NCBI GenBank assembly: GCA_964544765.1
Contig: CAZJDM010000219.1
Span: forward strand, 1 to 6,242
Reading direction: 5' to 3'
Source: CAZJDM01 sp964544765
GTDB lineage: Bacteria; Bdellovibrionota_B; Oligoflexia; CAYFLR01
DNA: 6,242 nucleotides
The translations under genes and the position numbers were made by a program. Shown piece after piece: positions 1 to 4,593 of the stretch; position 1 is the stretch's first letter, and each line of letters begins with the position of its first letter. A model generated the notes under the pieces. It was not told the DNA's origin, made no database searches, and saw only the letters and a program-made list of their open reading frames with translations.

Positions 1-1
1 T

Positions 2-43
2 GCTCCTAAAATCGTCGTAAAAAAGAAAGAAATTAGAGTTTAA
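2..43 (+). CDS. Possible C-terminal tail of an upstream gene
   Basis: The frame beginning at position 2 is open from the left edge and ends at a TAA at 41-43. It reads as a short basic tail (APKIVVKKKEIRV). Only 13 codons are visible, so no family can be assigned. The residue mix (alternating hydrophobic and Lys/Glu) is compatible with a real protein end, but an open frame of this length is expected by chance in such DNA. Sequence to the left would settle it. Confidence 0.22.
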   Translation, partial: APKIVVKKKEIRV

Positions 44-61
44 TACTATATATATAAACTC
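36..61. repeat. Small inverted repeat (7-bp arms)
   Basis: GAGTTTA at 36-42 is the exact reverse complement of TAAACTC at 55-61, with a 12-base AT-only loop between them. Read rightward it overlaps the stop codon at 41-43 and is followed by A-rich, not T-rich, sequence. Read leftward it is followed by a pyrimidine stretch rich in T (about 34 down to 18). It could therefore be a weak leftward terminator, but only two G-C pairs support the stem. Confidence 0.35.
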
Positions 62-104
62 AAAAATATTTATTAATCTTGCAATATTATCACCTTTATT
101 ATAA

Positions 105-263
105 CTATTTAAATTAATTGAAGTGGACTGGATTTTAGTTGATCAAATCCTAGGAACTAACTCCATCACTATTGATCAAACCATCGACGAAAGTAAACCC
201 CTTGAACCTATCTTCCCTTCAGATCACAATCCGGTAAAACTAACGCTAGATGTTTGTAAATAA
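105..263 (+). pseudogene. C-terminal remnant of an endonuclease/exonuclease/phosphatase (EEP) family protein
   Basis: After a TAA at 102-104 the frame is open for 52 codons and ends at TAA 261-263. It contains VDWILVD (from 123) and, 26 residues after it, FPSDHNPVKLTL, with Ser-Asp-His at 219-227. In EEP-fold nucleases and phosphatases (exonuclease III / DNase I / sphingomyelinase fold) the last two conserved blocks are a '(R)IDWILVS'-like strand and a terminal SDHxPV loop, whose Asp-His pair belongs to the active site; spacing and order match here. The remaining roughly 200 residues of the fold, including the metal-binding Asn and Glu, are absent: 1-104 is very AT-rich with stops. No convincing start or ribosome site precedes the stretch (a GTG lies at 123). 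It is most simply a 3' gene fragment left by deletion, or a gene broken by frameshift. It converges with the lipoprotein gene, whose stop is 29 bp away. Confidence 0.6.
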
Positions 264-292
264 ATAAAAAATAGAAGAAAGAAATAATCTGA

Positions 293-2713
293 TTACCTTA
301 CCCCAGCAGCATCATGAGCAGTACTAGAATACGGTGTCCATGTAATTGTGCCCTTTCCGGCGTGTTCTATTTTGAAATTAAACTGATAGCCAGACTCCTT
401 TGCGTCATCCTTATTGTATCCCCAATAATTATTAATTACCTCTAAGTCTTTACTACTGGAAGCTGTTACTGCTAAATTCTGATATAAACCATTTAAATTG
501 CTGTAACTCAATTCTAACGCACATCCACCCCCAATTGTTGTGGTTCCAGATATATTTAAATAAGAAGCAACAATTGAATAGGCAAAACTTTGGGTACAAT
601 AAATATCCTCAAAAGTTGAATAGGTTACATCCGCATCTTCTGCCTCAACAGTATCAGGTTCAAAGTCTACCCTAACATCAAAGATCGAATCTTCAATTAA
701 GGTTTTATTACCTGAAAAGGTAACCCTATCTCCCCCCTCAAAAACAGTATATTTAATAGATGTTTCACCGGTACCATCAATGCCAGAAATGTAAATTATG
801 TTCCAGTTTTTATCACTATCCTCAGGATCTAAAGAAGTAATCTTAACTGGTTCTTCTTTGGTTCCTTCAATCGCCCAACTGGAGTTTTCAAAAAACCTAA
901 GTCCCATACCAGCGTCCACCACAATAGTGGTTCCAGCCTCTACGGTAACCGGCTGATAAAACGCTATGGCGGTAGTGTCAGCATCTTTCATTATATAAGG
1001 AGAAAAGGCTTTTTTAAATTGACAAGTAACACTTTTTGACTTTTGTCCACAACCATGAACATTATGAGGATAGATGGTAGAACTACCATGAAAGATGGGT
1101 ATTATTATCTCCTCACTGGTATTTCCAGCCTGATCAACGGCCCTGATACCCAGAGAATACATAATATCTTCGGTCGAAATATCGAAGGTAAATGATAATC
1201 CCTCTGCATCCATCCACATAGGATATTGACCACCTTTTACTTGATATCCCTTGAAACTTTCATCAGTACTTTCTTCCGTAACGGTTATCTTAATTGTGTT
1301 GGTACCAGGATCAACTCGTTTTTCCACGGTATCTACCGTGAATGTTGTTGGAGATGTTGTATCTAAAATAGTGTATGCTGTAACAGGATCACTTTCCACA
1401 CCTTTTATATCAATAAATTCACAATAAATAACTTTCCTACCATCACCTTCAGAAAAAGTTATGGTGCGTCTTTCTTGATACGATACAGGATCTTCTTCCA
1501 CTGAATCTTCTTCATAACATTTTACTTTCACGGCATTATCGGCCTGAGTTATTAAGGTAGTTGTGGTATCACTACAATACTTGCCACAAGTGGCAAAACG
1601 CACTATATAGTTCCCAGTCGATTTTAAGTCTACTACAATAGAATCCGAAACAGGAGCTGTTATTTTACCTTTATCATCTGTAAAAACGGTATATAGCGTG
1701 TGTTCTCCATGTTTGGGAAAAGTAACCTCCACATAAGGTTTAAACGACATCCAAAGAGCATCATTAAAATCACTTCTATTACTTAACATCATCCTAGTAA
1801 AACCATCAGGAGCAATAATATAGACTGGCACCTTACGAGTAAAAACCTTATCCACACCTGAAGCTAGTGTCACTATTCCATATTCATTTTCCACATTAGA
1901 CATTCTAATGTTTATATCCTCCAGAATCTCTCCCTCCAGAAGACTTACAGAAACAACACTTGGTAAAAAACCTTTTTTGTAAGCCATAATAGTATGATCA
2001 CCAGCTGGCACACCATCAAGAGTGTATTGTCCAGCATAATTAGTATTCGTTTTTATTACTGTTCCTGGAATAGACACATTGACATCCTTGGGATCTTTTA
2101 AAGATGGTACTATAATTCGTCCATTTACCTGTCCAGATATCCTTAAATAAATAGTACCAATGTAGACTTCTTTATTGGCATTTATTGTTACCCGATGAAA
2201 AATATTACTATAAACATCGTAAGTTGTATCCAACGCCCAATCATCATCATTATTATGGTTGGAATTATCTACATCAGTATTATCTCCATCGGTATTATTC
2301 AGATTATCATTTTCTCGGTTAGTATTGTTCTGATTGTCATTATCTTGATTTGAATTATCTTGATCGGTATCTCCTTTAGGTTCTAAAAGACTGGTTATGA
2401 CAATTATTTGTCTTTCACCGACGGGAACATTCTCTAAAATATAATTGTTATTATCATTTAAACCACTATAGATTTCAGGAAATTCTCTTACAAAAACAAA
2501 AATTTTATCCCTACCTCCACCATAAGTGTCAGGGACAGATAATTTGCCAACAATGGTTCCTCCTTCTCCTTCTAAAGAAGTCACTTCAAAGGGTAAAATA
2601 TCTCTATCATCCCAGTCTCCATACAAGGGTATATAGGATTCTTCACTACCACAATACAATAGGAACCCTAAAAAAATCATGGCTAAAAATAAAGATAATA
2701 ACTTCTTTTTCAT
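293..2713 (-). CDS. Large multidomain surface/periplasmic lipoprotein with beta-helix-like C-terminus
   Basis: The 806-residue product begins with MKKK, a hydrophobic stretch (5-20) and Cys21 followed by GSEE, a type II signal peptide; the lipobox is LLYC, with an unusual Tyr before the Cys. Residues about 52-110 and 190-272 each resemble a carboxypeptidase-regulatory-like (CnaB-type) beta-sandwich; the second has the signature G228-x-Y230-x-L-x-GVPAG238, the first a matching ENVPVGERQ. A 10-residue Asp/Asn-rich repeat (115-154) interrupts the first. Residues about 280-545 look like Ig/fibronectin-like modules (for example RAVDQAGN). From about 548 to the end there is a repetitive beta pattern with VEAGTTIVVDAG, GTKEEPVKITS and NNYWG, typical of right-handed parallel beta-helix proteins. 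Mature-chain Cys residues could form disulfides. No catalytic motif is recognised, so adhesion or surface binding is only a guess. The start is supported by the signal peptide; a weak GGA lies upstream. It is divergent from the barrel-protein gene. Confidence 0.88.
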   Translation of the reverse strand: MKKKLLSLFLAMIFLGFLLYCGSEESYIPLYGDWDDRDILPFEVTSLEGEGGTIVGKLSVPDTYGGGRDKIFVFVREFPEIYSGLNDNNNYILENVPVGERQIIVITSLLEPKGDTDQDNSNQDNDNQNNTNRENDNLNNTDGDNTDVDNSNHNNDDDWALDTTYDVYSNIFHRVTINANKEVYIGTIYLRISGQVNGRIIVPSLKDPKDVNVSIPGTVIKTNTNYAGQYTLDGVPAGDHTIMAYKKGFLPSVVSVSLLEGEILEDINIRMSNVENEYGIVTLASGVDKVFTRKVPVYIIAPDGFTRMMLSNRSDFNDALWMSFKPYVEVTFPKHGEHTLYTVFTDDKGKITAPVSDSIVVDLKSTGNYIVRFATCGKYCSDTTTTLITQADNAVKVKCYEEDSVEEDPVSYQERRTITFSEGDGRKVIYCEFIDIKGVESDPVTAYTILDTTSPTTFTVDTVEKRVDPGTNTIKITVTEESTDESFKGYQVKGGQYPMWMDAEGLSFTFDISTEDIMYSLGIRAVDQAGNTSEEIIIPIFHGSSTIYPHNVHGCGQKSKSVTCQFKKAFSPYIMKDADTTAIAFYQPVTVEAGTTIVVDAGMGLRFFENSSWAIEGTKEEPVKITSLDPEDSDKNWNIIYISGIDGTGETSIKYTVFEGGDRVTFSGNKTLIEDSIFDVRVDFEPDTVEAEDADVTYSTFEDIYCTQSFAYSIVASYLNISGTTTIGGGCALELSYSNLNGLYQNLAVTASSSKDLEVINNYWGYNKDDAKESGYQFNFKIEHAGKGTITWTPYSSTAHDAAGVR
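2252..2371 (-). repeat. 30-bp imperfect tandem repeat, four copies, inside the lipoprotein gene
   Basis: Four contiguous 30-base units lie at 2252-2281, 2282-2311, 2312-2341 and 2342-2371. They encode residues 115-154 as four 10-residue units of consensus N-D-N/D-x-N/D-N-T/S-N-x-D/N. Unit positions 4 (Q,Q,L,V) and 9 (Q,R,G,H) vary, while the Asn/Asp/Thr/Ser positions are held. Three more Asp (156-158) follow. The DNA copies align along their whole length (all end in a/tATT- or ATC-like bases), so this is real duplication and not just biased composition. The acidic pattern resembles calcium-binding Asp-rich repeats, but no exact EF-hand loop is present. Confidence 0.85.
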
Positions 2714-2724
2714 TGTCCGTATTA

Positions 2725-2753
2725 TTTACAACGTGATACAATATTAATATTAT
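2725..2753 (+). promoter_or_regulatory. Putative sigma70-type promoter for the rightward operon
   Basis: TTTACA (2725-2730) and TATTAT (2748-2753) each match the sigma70 consensus in five of six positions and are separated by the ideal 17 bases. Transcription would start near 2760, only about 7 bases before the ATG at 2767, which argues for one of the later starts at 2797 or 2809. An overlapping alternative is an extended -10, TG-a-TACAAT, at 2734-2742, but it has no matching -35. The spacer overlaps a 12-bp perfect palindrome AATATTAATATT (2740-2751). In such AT-rich DNA a chance match is possible. Confidence 0.45.
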
Positions 2754-2766
2754 TAAGATTTATAGT

Positions 2767-3798
2767 ATGATTTTATTATACAGTAATATAACCAAAATGA
2801 TAACCAAAATGATATGTAAATATCTCACAATCATTTTCCTCCTTGGGATCACCAGCCTGGGAAACACTCTTCTTGCCCAATTTGATTGGGATCTTCCTAC
2901 TGATAATACGAGTAGCCAACAAAAACGTCGGCAAAAAACAGATGATGACGATTCTCCCAGTGCCAACAAAAAAGTGGGCAACAAAAATGTTGGCAAGAAA
3001 AAAAAATCAGATACTTCCGAGAAAGATAGCGACCTTGATCTCTACGAATTTCCATTCGAAGATACGCAAAAAAAGAAAAAAAGGAGAAAAAAACCTGCAC
3101 GTAAAAGACTAAAAAGGAAAGCAGATGATGATTTAGAATCTAAAGATGCTTTGGATAAGAAGAAAAAAGCCTCTAAAACACCTAAGAAAGGCGATAAAAA
3201 AACTGAGGCCAAAAAAAAAGGAATAAAAGATAAAAATAAAGATGGGCTAGCTGATCGTTTGGTAGAAAAAACCTTAAGAACCATATCAGCTATTCAATAT
3301 GGTATGCTGATCAATGAAGCTTATCTAAATTCACATATTTTCGGGTTCCATACCGGTATGTATTTCAATGAAAAATTTGGCATTGAAGGGCATATTAACT
3401 ATCTCTATAATATGGACAATGCTGATAAGAAAGAATTAAAAAAGATCGAGGTCCCCTCGGCTGAAAATCCAAATGATTTGATTGGTATCGATCCAGGAAT
3501 TAACCCTATTAATACGATCCTGGATGTAATGTTTTCTTATGCCCCTCTCTATGGAGTTCATAGTAGTAATTATGCCCTAGAATTTTTTCTACTCTTCGGA
3601 GCAAGCTATCTAGTTACTGAGCAAAGAAATGTCATTGGCATTTCTTACGGTTTAGGGGAATATATTTTTTTCCGAACCTATTTTGGTATCAGATTTCAAT
3701 TTATTGGCCGAGTATTTAAAGATATGAAAGGATTTCCTGAAAAATCAACCTATCGGCACGCTCTTAATTTTACAGTTGGCATTGATTATTTTAATTAG
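2767..3798 (+). CDS. Outer-membrane beta-barrel domain protein with Lys-rich periplasmic linker
   Basis: The frame gives up to 343 residues. A signal peptide is clear (hydrophobic core about 19-31, probable cleavage LLA37|Q38). The natural signal-peptide start is Met11 (2797) or Met15 (2809); neither these nor ATG 2767 has an evident Shine-Dalgarno. Residues about 48-158 are an extremely charged, low-complexity segment rich in Lys with Asp/Glu patches. It ends in DKNKDGLAD (155-163), which fits the D-x-N-x-D-G-x-x-D calcium loop of thrombospondin-3/dockerin-like repeats. Residues about 170-343 alternate polar and aromatic/hydrophobic residues in strands (HIFGFHTGMYF, FGIEGHINYLY, YFGIRFQFIGRVF) and end in the strand LNFTVGIDYFN, as in an 8-strand-type outer-membrane barrel. 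The pattern recalls the Myxococcota-type 'outer membrane beta-barrel domain' family (TIGR04565-like; from memory, unsearched). It is probably the first gene of an operon, 33 bp before the PilZ gene. Barrel function is unknown. Confidence 0.85.
   Translation: MILLYSNITKMITKMICKYLTIIFLLGITSLGNTLLAQFDWDLPTDNTSSQQKRRQKTDDDDSPSANKKVGNKNVGKKKKSDTSEKDSDLDLYEFPFEDTQKKKKRRKKPARKRLKRKADDDLESKDALDKKKKASKTPKKGDKKTEAKKKGIKDKNKDGLADRLVEKTLRTISAIQYGMLINEAYLNSHIFGFHTGMYFNEKFGIEGHINYLYNMDNADKKELKKIEVPSAENPNDLIGIDPGINPINTILDVMFSYAPLYGVHSSNYALEFFLLFGASYLVTEQRNVIGISYGLGEYIFFRTYFGIRFQFIGRVFKDMKGFPEKSTYRHALNFTVGIDYFN
2915..2996 (+). repeat. Three imperfect 20-bp repeats in the linker, read in two frames
   Basis: Related 20-mers start at 2915 (GCCAACAAAAACGTCGGCAA), 2962 (GCCAACAAAAAAGTGGGCAA) and 2977 (GGCAACAAAAATGTTGGCAA). 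The second and third overlap and are in the same frame, encoding ANKKVG and GNKNVG. The first lies 47 bases before the second, so it is read one base out of register and encodes SQQKRRQ; in the shifted frame it would read ANKNVGKK. This is the signature of local duplication together with an indel in a region where only charge seems to matter. Confidence 0.6.
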
Positions 3799-3817
3799 CT
3801 TCAAATTTTACCCTTCC

Positions 3818-3823
3818 AAGGAG
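3818..3823 (+). promoter_or_regulatory. Strong Shine-Dalgarno for the REC-PilZ gene
   Basis: AAGGAG lies 8 bases before the ATG at 3832 and fixes that start. It is the only strong ribosome-binding site seen in the window: the flanking genes have none comparable, so this protein may be translated more efficiently than its operon partners. Confidence 0.85.
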
Positions 3824-3831
3824 ATTTATAT

Positions 3832-4563
3832 ATGGGAAACCAAACAATCAAAATGCTTTCAGTAGGAGAAAAATCCCTAACTAGTGATTTACATGAAGCC
3901 AGTTATCAAAAAATGGGTGTTGAAGTTATTCATGCTGTTACCTTTCAGGAAACTACTAAAATTCTGAAGAATGATACAATTAATTTAATAATGCTCAACA
4001 AAGATAATCCCAAAATTAAACCTCTAGATACGGTTAAATACCTGAAAGAACAGCCAGAATTAAAAAACATTCCTATTATTGTGACCGGGGTACAAGCCTC
4101 CAAAAAGCATCAAAAAGTTTTTCTAGAAGCTGGAGCCAATTTATTTATCGTTCAACCCATTGCTCGAAACAAATTATTAAAATCAATAAAATTAATTTTG
4201 GATCAAAAAACCAGGGAGCAAAGTCGTATTGATATTCTAAGTAAAGCATCATTCGAATTAAACGATCGCACGATAATATGTTCTATCCTAGATTTATCAA
4301 CTTCAGGTCTTCTTATAAGCTACAACAAGCGAATTAAAAAGGGTTTGTGCTTATCTTTAAAATTTAAGCTCCCTCAAGATAAAAAAGCTATTCGTATTGA
4401 TGGTGAGGTAGTTCGAAATATAGAAATAGGGGAAAAGTATGCTGGACATAAAAATGGAGTTGGTATAAGATTCACCAAATTTCACTTAGATAGTGAAAAG
4501 AAAATTAAACAATTCGTTGAAAATACCCAAGATGAAGTAGTAGACGAAATATATTATCTTTAA
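3832..4563 (+). CDS. Degenerate receiver-PilZ protein, probable c-di-GMP effector
   Basis: The 243-residue cytosolic protein has a receiver-like domain (about 6-120) and a C-terminal PilZ domain (about 126-235). PilZ is well supported: R128-E-Q-S-R132 fits the RxxxR motif and D154-L-S-T-S-G159 fits D/NxSxxG, the two elements that hold c-di-GMP, and GVGIRFTKF matches the later conserved strand. The receiver is degenerate. In the usual 'ILVVDDE' strand one acidic residue is lost (MLSVGEK, 8-14), the phospho-acceptor Asp is Asn56 (LIMLN), and the conserved Lys of the K-P motif is Gln108 (VQPI). Thr85 remains. It is therefore unlikely to be phosphorylated in the normal way and may serve as a partner-binding or dimerising module. 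The gene follows the barrel-protein gene by 33 bp and precedes the GH13 gene by 30 bp. The target is unknown; control of surface or carbohydrate functions is inference. Confidence 0.9.
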   Translation: MGNQTIKMLSVGEKSLTSDLHEASYQKMGVEVIHAVTFQETTKILKNDTINLIMLNKDNPKIKPLDTVKYLKEQPELKNIPIIVTGVQASKKHQKVFLEAGANLFIVQPIARNKLLKSIKLILDQKTREQSRIDILSKASFELNDRTIICSILDLSTSGLLISYNKRIKKGLCLSLKFKLPQDKKAIRIDGEVVRNIEIGEKYAGHKNGVGIRFTKFHLDSEKKIKQFVENTQDEVVDEIYYL

Positions 4564-4593
4564 TTCTATGAGCGGAACTTAAATATTAAAATA

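Noticed and set aside
139..179. Two TTGATCAA palindromes 33 bp apart (139-146 and 172-179), looking like paired operators.
   Set aside because: Both fall inside the EEP remnant as VDQ and IDQ codons in the same frame, and 33 bp is 11 codons; coding sequence explains them.
264..296. Possible terminator for the lipoprotein gene at TAATCTGATTA (285-295), with T-rich sequence on the minus strand beyond it.
   Set aside because: With a feasible loop the stem is only four A-T pairs and overlaps the stop codon; too weak to call.
3003..3085. A-runs in the linker (2997-3006, 3067-3073 and nearby) as programmed slippery sites.
   Set aside because: The A-runs are the AAA Lys codons of the linker; no downstream structure or second functional frame was seen. 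They matter only as possible sequencing-indel sites.
2760..3284. Open frames on the minus strand and in the +2 frame across the barrel-protein gene, some with Leu/Phe-rich products resembling membrane segments.
   Set aside because: They are shadows of the Lys/AAA-rich linker, whose complement TTT/CTT reads as Phe/Leu; no start signals or family patterns. The main frame has a signal peptide and a barrel.
4564..4593. Terminator or promoter between the PilZ and GH13 genes.
   Set aside because: No hairpin, T-run or paired -35/-10 boxes could be found in the 30 bases.
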